Shown here: in pieces, positions 12,458 through 20,253 of the stretch | How positions within the stretch are numbered: position 1 is the first letter of the stretch | Layout: each line of letters starts with the position of its first letter | Origin: Poronia punctata | Taxonomy: Eukaryota; Ascomycota; Sordariomycetes; Xylariales; Xylariaceae | Direction of reading: 5' to 3' | DNA length: 20,253 nucleotides | NCBI GenBank assembly: GCA_022579005.1 | Contig: MU401871.1 | Location: 1-20,253 of the forward strand | The notes under the pieces: generated by a model | Seen by the model: only the letters and a program-made list of their open reading frames with translations | Told to the model about the DNA's origin: nothing | Database searches by the model: none | Position numbers and translations under genes: made by a program

Positions 12458-13464
12458 ATGGCATCTGCAGATGTTCAGGTACCCGCGAGTTCCCTCCTGC
12501 CGACGCCTGGCGAGGGAGCTCTGGCTAGTGCCCTCCTAACTGCAGACCAGGTCGAAACGGTATTGAACTACTTTAAAGACAATGAGGATGGATCGCCCCC
12601 GGAACCCGCGTACGTAGACAGGCCCGAGACATACTTCCGTCCGACGGAGCCGCGCTCGGTCAAGGTCACAAACATCGCCGGTCGCGAAGCCCTGTATTCA
12701 CTAGACAAGCATGGCTTCCAAGTCCATCGTCATGTGGCACGGGAGAGAGACTTCGATGACGACGAACACGTCAAGGCCGTGTATTATCCCGAAACAGAGC
12801 AGCTGCTCAAGGACGTGTAAGTGCGCAAGACAATAGCACGTGGCTGGGCCTCACAGCGCCGTCGCTGCCTGAGATTCGCTATGGTCGGGCAAGGAGCTGA
12901 TCTCCGTCGTCTTCTAGCACCGGTGCGTCCAAGGTCGTCATATTCGACCATACCATCCGCCGGCAGTCTCAGGATGCAACACGCTTATCCGATGCCGGTG
13001 CCCGTGGTCCCGTCCAGCGAGTGCACATCGATCAGTCATTTTCAGCTGCGCTCTCACGTGTACCTCATCACTTGCCTGCCGAGGAGGCATCGGAGCTTCT
13101 TAAAGGTCGTGTCCAAATCATCAATGTTTGGCGCCCGATCGAGACGGTCGAGCGGGATCCCCTGGCCGTGGCAGAAGCGCATAGCGTGGCCGAGGACGAC
13201 CTCGTGCCGGTTGGCCTCATCTACCCCAATCGCAAGGGCGAGACACTGTCGGTCCGATATTCGCCCGCGCATCGCTGGTACTACAAGAGAGGTTTGACGC
13301 CAGACGAGGTGCTTCTTATCAAATGCTTCGACAGCAAGGCCGACGGCCGCGCCCGGTGCGTCCCCCATACCGCCTTTGTCGACCCCACGTCGAAGCCAAA
13401 CGCCCCACAACGCCATAGTATCGAGGTGCGCTGCTTGGTGTTCCACCCTGAAGATCGCGATTAG
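12458..13464 (+). CDS. AsaB/CmcJ-like putative Fe(II)/2-oxoglutarate-dependent oxygenase
   Basis: Exons 12458-12816 and 12918-13464 give 301 codons, the normal length of the fungal family that includes AsaB-like hydroxylase/desaturases and is related to the CmcJ subunit of bacterial cephamycin biosynthesis. Members are often labelled GA4 desaturase or methyltransferase in databases. Seen: N-terminal family region with YVDRPETYFRP (about 52-62); VVIFDHTIRR (126-135); an H-x-D pair H156/D158 in VHIDQSF; NVWRPIE (189-195); YSPAHRWYY (234-242); second histidine H270 in VPHTAFVDP; and RHSIEVRCLVF (285-295), where R285 or R291 could bind the 2-oxoglutarate carboxylate. HxD...H is the usual iron triad, so a cytosolic hydroxylation or desaturation of a small molecule is inferred; the substrate is unknown. 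Relatives often lie in secondary-metabolite clusters. No polyketide or peptide synthase is in view. The frame is intact. It faces the siroheme synthase gene tail to tail. Confidence 0.88.
12817..12917 (+). other. Intron of the oxygenase gene (101 nt)
   Basis: Donor GTAAGT at 12817, branch-like GCTGAT at 12896-12901, acceptor TTCTAG ending at 12917. Splicing joins GT|C to give the family reading DVTGASKVVIFDH. Without it the frame stops at the donor itself (TAA). Confidence 0.93.
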
Positions 13465-13742
13465 ACTGGGGGACCACATCCTCGACTACGCCCGGCGGGA
13501 TGTGTGGAGGGAACGGAGGATGGTAGTTAACAATTGCAACGAGAGACGAAGGGTAGAGTGAGCGTGAAACGCGTAGATTTATTTTAGCTCTGTAACACTT
13601 TGAATTAGAAATCAGACATATACCATCACTGACGGCTCTAGCGCACGGCCTCTCGTTAACCTAGGCAATCGCCCAGTTTTTTCCTTTCTGGATCGCCGTG
13701 AGAAATGAAAGCTGGACGCTGCCAAGACTGAAAGTGTAGGAT
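13465..13742. other. Convergent intergenic region
   Basis: The 278 bp between the stop codons of the oxygenase (+) and siroheme synthase (-) genes must hold both 3' ends. A reverse-strand AATAAA (plus-strand TTTATT, 13578-13583) lies 160 nt past the siroheme synthase stop and is a plausible poly(A) signal. No canonical AATAAA is visible for the forward gene, which is common in fungi. Confidence 0.4.
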
Positions 13743-15510
13743 TCATGGTATCTGCAAGTCAGTGTCATTTATAAAATCTAAACCACTGAAACCTTCCTCG
13801 ACATTCCAGGCACGACCTTCTGGCAGCCTATTTAGGGACTCACAGGCTCGGCCCAGCACAAGGAGGCCGGGGGGTCTGCTGCCCTCTCGCTCTATCGCCT
13901 CGGCAACTTTCTCTAGGGTGGTCCGGATGACTCTCTGGTCTGGGCAGCTTGCCCGCTCGATGACAGCGCACGGAGTGTTCTTCGGCCAAAGGACTCTTGG
14001 GACTGGGCATGGACCAGATCCATGTCCAACTTCAGTACCCGGCTTCAGATGAGAGGAAACCGGTTCAGTGGCCAAATTTGTTAGCTCTTCAACTAGCCCG
14101 GCTATGCGATGTAAGGCCATCAAGAAGATGACGGTGCGGCCGTGGATGTACTCAGGAGGAGCAGGCGGTGTCCCCTTTTTGCCAGTGCCGGTGCAGATGA
14201 GAACCTGGTCGGCAACATCACGCTGCGTGCAAGGGATACCAGCGAACAGAGGGGCCGACAAAGCAGACGTGACCCCGGGCAGGACCAGGATTTTGTCACC
14301 GAGCCCCTGGCTGCGAAAGTACTCTACTTCTTCCCCCCCACGGCCATAGATATAAGGATCACCCTGCTTCAACCGCAAAACCGTCTTGCCTTGTCGCAGA
14401 CCAGCAACCGCCATCTCCTGCAATTCAGCTTGGGCGGCGTCGGCATTACCCGGGAACTTCCGTGCAATCTGGACTGGAGTCCTGCGAGGGATTAAGTCTA
14501 GGACACCGGCAGGAACGAGTTTATCTGCCAGAATTAAATCGGCGCGTCGGATGGCTTTGTGGGTAGCCCAGGTCAAGAGATCCGGATGCCCCGGCCCGGA
14601 CCCGGCGAGGATGATTCGGCCCGAGGTACCTGGGGCAGATGCTATTTCTGAATCGTTACAGGATGGCGGTAGCTGGAGGGCTTTGTAGGAATCTAGGATA
14701 GTGGATATATCCTCATCGGTTACTGCTGCTAGTCGCTTAAGCGGCCAATATTCGCACACTTGACTCAACCACCGTATGCGTCGACCCTTGTTGGCGCCAA
14801 GGTCCGACTCCTTCACGAGCTTATTAAAGTTGGCAGGTTGATCGACCGAGTCGTCACCGTCGTCGCATTCGGCTTGACCCGTGTGCACGAGCTGGTCTTC
14901 CTCTTGTATCCGTCTACGGACCTCCCCCAACCTCTGACAGGCATCGCCAAGCTTGGCGGGGAGGGAAGCTGCAATCTCGCGGCGTATCCTGGACGCTAGC
15001 TTGCAACCTCGACCATTCGTGGTGACTCCGATCTGGAGAGGACCATCCGTATGGGTCGATAGAAGCGTAAACGAACAGAGCCCGGGCGCGTCGACGACGT
15101 TTACGGGAATACGATTGCGCTTGCAGAGCGAAGCTATGTGGTACCCTGGAACCCGAGTCAATCATAGCTCCAAAACGGGAATCCGGGATACAAAACCACA
15201 AACCTAGGTCACTGTCCCCTGAGCCCACCGTGACGAAAACAGCATCAACTACGAGATCGACCTCTTCTCTCCCAAGGGTGAAAAGATGGCTGTCTCGGAA
15301 CGCCTGCTTCAGCCACTTGACATGGCCTTTATCTACTAGCTGCTGTAGGGCGGAGTGAAGCGGTGTCGTCTCTGGCGCAATCAACACGGGATATGCGCCA
15401 GCCGATATCGACTGACCGCACCGGGAAGAGGCCAAAGAATTGGAACCGATGATCAAGTGTACATGCGATTCAACCTTGGATGCCGTAAGTAAAGAAGCCC
15501 ACGATGGCAT
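13743..15510 (-). CDS. met1: Siroheme synthase: Met8-like dehydrogenase fused to uroporphyrinogen-III C-methyltransferase (Met1-like)
   Basis: Exons 15510-15204 and 15145-13743 give 569 codons. Siroheme is the cofactor of sulfite and nitrite reductases. Domains: residues about 15-190 are the Met8/CysG-N-like NAD-binding part (HVHLIIGSN at 16-24, VVDAVFVTVG at 87-96, NVVDAP at 118-123 with D121 matching the catalytic Asp of CysG/Met8, then CSFTLLSTHTDGPLQIGVTT); residues about 278-540 are the SAM-dependent methyltransferase with GSGPGHPDLLT (284-294), LRLKQGDPYIYGRGGEE (359-375), LPGVTSA (390s) and ERASCPDQRVIRTTL (499-513). It thus covers two-step methylation of uroporphyrinogen III to precorrin-2 and probably its oxidation; iron insertion is possible but unproven. 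The linker between domains (about 187-275) is acidic and variable. The start at 15510 is the first ATG of the frame and fits homologues. The gene is intact, which is notable so close to AT-rich decayed DNA. Confidence 0.93.
15146..15203 (-). other. Intron of the siroheme synthase gene (58 nt)
   Basis: On the reverse strand: donor GTTTGT at 15203, branch-like TTGAC about 11-16 bases before the acceptor, acceptor TTCCAG ending at 15146. Removal (phase 1) joins SGDSDLG to YHIASLCKRNRIPVNVV, giving the continuous Met8-like domain. Retention shifts the frame, since 58 is not a multiple of three. Confidence 0.9.
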
Positions 15511-15680
15511 AGCGCCGAATTTGAACCACGAGTTGAACGCCCGACAAGAGCACCTGTTGTAGCTAAGTCTGCTATAAGCCGGAACGACAACGCGCCCGTT
15601 CACAACGTTGCTTTCGAGCTTTTGTAGACCGTAGCGCTTATAAGCTGTATATTATATATATTTAAACCTGAGCGAGGGCT

Positions 15681-15686
15681 TTTATA
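15681..15686 (-). promoter_or_regulatory. Putative TATA box of siroheme synthase
   Basis: Reverse-strand TATAAA, 171 bp upstream of the ATG at 15510. A second A/T-rich run (15645-15664) is nearer, so this is only a candidate. Confidence 0.3.
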
Positions 15687-16023
15687 AGGATTTGTAAACA
15701 TGCTTATTTTATTGCAAATTTGGTTTGCGCTCTGCTCGAAATAGAATTACATTTCCTTTAGCCATTTTTCATAGTTTATCGCATGGCGGGGATAAGACGA
15801 CTTGTAATGTATTATAGTACCTATACACATGTAAAGTGGGATTAATTGTTGAGGGTTAGGGCCTCCCGCCGACATCGCATCTTTGTCTCTCCTCGAAAAG
15901 ATACCTACTAGCAGGTGGTAGGTTAGGGTGGTAGACTTCGGCTGGCTGGTAACCTACCGTCAGGACTAGTACACTACCTTACCTAAGGTAGGTAATACGA
16001 GTAAAGTACTTAAAGGGAGGGAA

Positions 16024-16037
16024 CTAACCTAGGTTAG
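16024..16037. repeat. Perfect 14-bp palindrome
   Basis: CTAACCTAGGTTAG reads the same on both strands. It is the most symmetrical part of the TACCTA/TAGGTA cluster just inside the right isochore edge. Confidence 0.7.
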
Positions 16038-16080
16038 GTGGTGTTCGGTCTGGTTGTTTATTGCTTTTACTTATGGCCTG

Positions 16081-17735
16081 TGACATTTTTGTTATAAGTT
16101 AATTATAAAGTAGGTTGTTTATAAGGCAAAGTTATAGCTAATTAAAGAACACTTGCAGGTTTTTTTAAAACAAATAAGTTAAATTATGTTTATTTATAAA
16201 ATTGTTGCTTTTTATTTATGCTAAGGGCTTAAGCTATGCTAAAGGCTTTAAATATATGCTACTTTTAATGTTATAAAGTTATTAGATTTTTTAATAAAAG
16301 GTTTGCTATTGCTATTATAAAATAAAGCTATTTTTACTAGCTTTAAAAGCTTTAACTACTTTATATAGCTTTTTTATAATAGTAAAAGCTTACTATTAAT
16401 AGCTTAGACTTATTATAGCTAGCTAGCTTTTTAAAAAGCTAAATTTAGCATTTTTTAGCTATAAATAAAAGTAAATTAAAAAAGTTAAGTATTAAATTTA
16501 AAATATATAAATAAGCTTTTTAAAGTAGTTATAAGCAGTTAAAAATTAATAAAGTAGTAAATTTATACTTTTTATTATAATAAACTATTAATATAGCTAA
16601 TTTAGTAGCTAACTTAGTAAACTTAACTTATAAGCACTAAAAAGCTAATATAATGCTATTTTTAGCTTAAGTAACTTTTATTTTTATTAAATTTTAGCGT
16701 TAATAATAACTTTTTTAAAGTATATTAAAAATTATTTAAGTGCTAGCTATTATATTTTATTTAGTAAAATTAAAAGCAATAGTTTTATTATATTAATAAC
16801 TTTATTAAAAAGGTATTATAGCTTTATAGTTAATATAAACGTTAAAAAAGTTTATAATAAGTATTTTTACTTTTAAAAAAAGCTATTATATAGTTTAATC
16901 TTTATTATACTAGTAAATTTAAATAAAATAAAGAATTAAAACTTATAATTGCTGCTAATAATATTTAAATTAGTTATTTTTAAGTTAGTTATTTTTTTAG
17001 TAATTTTAATAGTGTTATATTAACTTAGTAATAATAAAGCTATAAAAATATAGCTTATTTTTAAGTTTAAACTTTTAAAAATTGCAAGCTAATAAAAAAT
17101 ATTTTTATACTTAAGCTAAAAGCTAGTAGCAAGCTTATAATTAGTTTATATACTTAAAAAGTTAATAATAATAATAGCAAAATTATGCTAAATTTAAATT
17201 AAAAATTTAAAGCTTTAAATAATAAATTACTTTTTTTTAAAGTAGCTTTTATAAGGCTTAAAAAGTAAAAAAGTAAATAAAAAGCTATTAATTTTAACTT
17301 AAAAACGCTTTTAAAGTTTTAAAAAACAGCTAACTAAACTAGTAGCGCATTAATTTATAAAGGCTTTAATTTAGTAGCAAAATTAATAATTAAAGCTAAG
17401 AAAATAGCTACTAAGCACTATAGCTAAAGGCTAAAAGTAGCGTTAAAAAATATATAATATAATAAAAAAAAAGTTTATTATTTTTAATTAAGCTAATACT
17501 ATAGCTAAATATATTATTATAAAAAAATATTATTTTAAAGTTATTATAGCTATACTATTTGCTTAGTATAATTATTATTTAGTTAAGTTAGTAAAAGACT
17601 TAATAGTAAAGCTTAATAAACAGCTTTTAAAAATTAATATTAATGCTATAAAAGCGTTAAAAATAAATAATATAGTATAGTTAAATAAAGACTTTTTAAA
17701 TTTAAAAAAATTAAAATAGCTTTAAAATAGTAAAA
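16081..17735. other. AT-rich RIP-like block, right part 1
   Basis: Nearly pure A/T, no gene. Surviving G and C again sit mainly in AGCT, ACTT/AAGT and GCA/TGC contexts. Probably ruined transposon sequence; no family recognised. Confidence 0.75.
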
Positions 17736-17855
17736 AAAATTAATAAAAGTAGTAGTAAAAGTAGTAGTAAAAGTAAATAGTAATAAAAATAGTAATAAAA
17801 ATAGTAATAAAAATAGTAATAAAAATGGTAATAAAAATAGTAATAAAAATAGTAA
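17736..17855. repeat. AT-rich tandem repeat, 12-bp period
   Basis: After an AGTAGTAAAA-type start (17736-17775), the unit AATAGTAATAAA recurs about six times from 17776 to 17852, with one G variant at about 17827. On the reverse strand it reads as a long Leu/Phe-rich open frame (17646-17909), which is an artefact of the repeat and not a gene. Confidence 0.85.
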
Positions 17856-18010
17856 AGTTAAAGTAAGGTAGCAAAGTAGTATTTTTTTAAAAAATATACT
17901 ATATTGCAATATAATAAATATACTTGTTTACTTTTTTACTATTTTTATTATATGCATTTTGCTAGTAAAATAAATATTATATATATAATTTACTTATAAA
18001 ACAGTTTTAA

Positions 18011-18304
18011 TGTTGTTTTTTAGCTAGGCTTGCATGCCTTGCGTTTTTTTATTAAAATCTTAAGGCTGTTTTTTTAGCTAGAATTGCTAAAATTGCTGTT
18101 TTTTTAGCTAAAATTGCTAAAATTGCTTATAACATTGTTTTTTTAGCTAGAATTGCTAGAATTGCTGTTTTTTTAGCTAAAATTGCTAAAATTGCTTATA
18201 ACATTGTTTTTTTAGCTAGAATTGCTAAAATTGCTATTATTTTACTAAAATTGCTTATAATACTGTTTTTTTAGCTAAAATTGCTAGAATTGCTTATAGC
18301 ACTG
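18011..18304. repeat. Higher-order tandem array, 69-bp period
   Basis: Units begin TGTTTTTTTAGCTARAATTGC and start at 18067, 18097, 18136, 18166 and 18205. Spacings alternate 30 and 39, giving an exact 69-bp higher-order period (18067, 18136, 18205). The long unit carries an extra TTATAACAT. Within each unit TTGCTARAA is itself repeated. Degenerate units flank the core at 18011-18042 (more GC-rich, with GGCTTGCATGCC) and 18235-18304. Confidence 0.85.
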
Positions 18305-18604
18305 CTTTTTTTTGCCTTTTTGTTTTATAATAAGTTATATATAAGACTTTTATATTATATTAGCTTTTAACTTTTTTATATTTATAGTTTATAAAAAAGC
18401 GCTACTAACTTTTTTAAGCTTTATAATATAATATATTATAAAAAAACCTATTTTAAAAATAAAGTCCTATAGCCTATAAATTGAATAGCTAGATTAAATA
18501 AAGACTAGCGTACTAAGGTTAATTAGTTAGTAATAACTAATTACTTTAAACTTGCTAGATTTTTTTTTTAATATTATTAATTTATAAAATTTACTATATT
18601 ATTT

Positions 18605-18846
18605 TATAGTATAAGGGTTTAAACAATAAGGTAGTTATAAGGTAATGTTGCTAGCAATTTTAAAAACTAAGTATATTAAATAACTTTTATTTAGTTAGCT
18701 AAGTAAGTAACTAGACTAGCTAAAAGGATTAAAAAAAATATAACTAGTAAAGCTTTAGCTATTAGTTAGCATAGCTTTAGCTAATAAGTAGTTTGTATGC
18801 AAATAGCTTAGCAAATAGGTTTTTTAGCTAGGTGCCTTATTATATT
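18605..18846 (+). repeat. Dispersed repeat, copy C (about 240 bp, 5'-shortened)
   Basis: Matches the last 240 bp of copies A and B in the same orientation, from ATAAGGTAGTTATAAGG (18626) to AGGTGCCTTATTATATT (18830-18846). It keeps more G and C than A and B at variable sites (for example AAGG where A has AAAG), so it is the least mutated of the three and closest to the ancestral sequence. Its left end lacks the first ~550 bp of A. Confidence 0.75.
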
Positions 18847-20253
18847 GCTTTTTTTTTTAAATTGCTAGTTTTTAGCAATTTTAATATTTATAAGTATATT
18901 TGCTAATTAAGCTTATTTTTAATTTTTTTAATTAAATTAATTTATTAGCTTTTATAAGCTATTTTTTTATTAACTTATTAGCTTATACTTAGCTTTATAT
19001 ATTTTTTTTTATTTATAACCTTATTTTAATATTTACTTTTTTTTAGCATTATTATTTTATTAAGCTTTTTACTAAGCAATTGCTATTATATTGCTTTTAA
19101 AGCTTTTTTATTTTAAGTTTATATACTAGCATACTTTTAATATTAATATAACTTAATTATTTTTAAACTATTAAATTTTTAATTTTAATTATAATTTTGC
19201 TTAACTAAATAATAATAAGCTAAAAATTATAATAATGCTTAATAAAAAGCTTTGCTAGCACTATATTTTTAATATATATTTAAATTTTTATATTTACTAT
19301 TTTTATTACTTTAATAACGTTAATTATACTTTTTATAAAAAAAACTACTAAAGTTGTTATGCTATATATTTGCTACTTTTTTGCTTATTAGTTTGCTTAA
19401 ATATTTTTTTTTAAATACTTTTTGCTTTAGTTAGTATAGCTTAATAAATTATATAGTATACTACTTATTTTTATACTAAAACTAAAAATGCTTAGCAAAA
19501 CTATTAAGCTACTATTATTAAAGCTAAAAATAAAAATAAAAATAAAAACGTAAGTATAAACGCTACCTTATTAAATAATACTTTTATTATTATAAGTTAA
19601 CGTATATTTTGCTTATTTAAAGCAAGCTTAGCTTTTTAATATATAATTGTTTTTAAAAAAAAGCTAGTTATACTAGTTAAAAAAAAATAATGCTATACTG
19701 CTATTTATTAAGAATTAGTTATTATTTATTATTTATTAACTATTATAATTACTTTTTTTATAATTTATAGCTTTACTACTTATTTATTAATATATTTACT
19801 AATATTTAACAATTTTATATTAGTAAAAAAAAGCTTTTACTTAATAATTTTAATAATATTATATATAAAGCTTAGTTTTTTATTTTTTTTTAAAGTATTA
19901 AAATAGCTTTTTAAGCAATTTAAATGCTTATTTATGCTAATTATATATACTTATTTTAAAAGTTGCTAATAAAAAGTTAAATTTTAAAAAAGCTTATAAA
20001 AATAAAAATATTAAAACGTTTTTTAATATTAGTAAAGCTTATTAAAAGATTTTTGCTTATAATATAGTTTTTATTATTACTACTAGCTTTATTTATAATA
20101 CTTATTAAATTATATTACTTATTTTTAGCTATAACTATTTTAATAGTATAGTATATTATTTACTTTTTTAGCTACTTTTTAGCTTTTGCTTGCTAACTTT
20201 TTATTTAATAATAATACTTTTTATATTAATAGTTTAAAGTATATTTTAAGTTA
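18847..20253. other. AT-rich RIP-like block, right part 2
   Basis: No gene and no clear repeat. Composition as in the other AT blocks; it continues past the window end. The part between the tandem array and copy C (18305-18604) is similar. Confidence 0.7.

Larger units (their letters stand above)
15604..16080. other. Upstream region of siroheme synthase and right isochore boundary
   Basis: Gene-free. The first part is the probable siroheme synthase promoter, with a reverse-strand TATAAA (plus-strand TTTATA, 15681-15686) 171 bp before the ATG. From 15897 to 16045 there is a cluster of TACCTA/TAGGTA motifs in both orientations, including a 9-bp inverted repeat (GGTAGGTTA 15917-15925 and TAACCTACC 15950-15958) and a perfect 14-bp palindrome at 16024-16037. 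Beyond about 16080 the sequence passes into the AT-rich block. Confidence 0.55.

Noticed and set aside
14914..15603. Continuous reverse frame of 229 codons starting upstream of the siroheme synthase ATG
   Set aside because: The part after 15203 is the wrong frame; splicing the 58-nt intron gives the conserved Met8-like sequence. The part before 15510 starts at GTG and is not conserved-looking.
15854..15929. TTAGGG-like bases suggesting a telomere
   Set aside because: Only single isolated copies occur, without a tandem run, so there is no telomere or interstitial telomeric array.
17646..17909. Reverse-strand 87-codon open frame rich in Leu and Phe
   Set aside because: It is the reverse reading of the AT-rich 12-bp tandem repeat; low complexity and no gene context.
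18011..18304. CRISPR array
   Set aside because: Repeats are directly adjacent and have no unique spacers; the context is a fungal nuclear genome. It is a tandem repeat.

Overview
The window looks like nuclear DNA of a filamentous ascomycete (Pezizomycotina, probably Sordariomycetes-like). Its genes carry short spliceosomal introns with fungal GTAAGT/GTTTGT donors, CTAAC-type branch sites and CAG/TAG acceptors. The proteins are typical fungal families. Two gene-free blocks (about 1-5480 and 16081-20253) consist almost only of A and T with a strong transition signature, as left by repeat-induced point mutation (RIP). This is an AT-isochore landscape with a roughly 10.6 kb GC-balanced island (about 5481-16080) between two ruined repeat blocks.

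Left AT block (1-5480): no coding capacity. It holds two direct copies (3341-4133 and 4710-5393) of a dispersed repeat that ends in a conserved GCTAGGTGCC-like terminus. A third, 5'-shortened copy lies in the right block (18605-18846). The copies differ mostly by G/A and C/T changes.

Gene island, left to right: (i) an intact two-exon cytosolic catalase-peroxidase, katG (6607-8909, +, 740 aa); (ii) a gene-poor, decayed stretch with a possible membrane-protein remnant (9508-9858); (iii) a short two-exon Zn(II)2Cys6 DNA-binding protein (10418-11096, +, 153 aa) whose reading frame breaks where the rest of a transcription factor would be expected; (iv) an intact two-exon AsaB/CmcJ-like putative Fe(II)/2-oxoglutarate oxygenase (12458-13464, +, 301 aa), a family common in fungal secondary-metabolite clusters; (v) an intact two-exon fused siroheme synthase (13743-15510, -, 569 aa) with an N-terminal Met8-like precorrin-2 dehydrogenase domain and a C-terminal uroporphyrinogen-III C-methyltransferase domain. 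Genes iv and v are convergent, with 278 bp between their stop codons.

Right AT block (16081-20253): RIP-like DNA with an AT-rich 12-bp tandem repeat, a higher-order tandem array of 69-bp period built from two subunits, and repeat copy C.

Together: a haem peroxidase, a siroheme (tetrapyrrole) enzyme, a biosynthetic-type oxygenase and a regulator remnant sit in an island that may be mobile or accessory. Each intact gene can be explained on its own. A functional link between them (peroxide defence, or a small or decayed metabolite cluster) is inference from proximity only.
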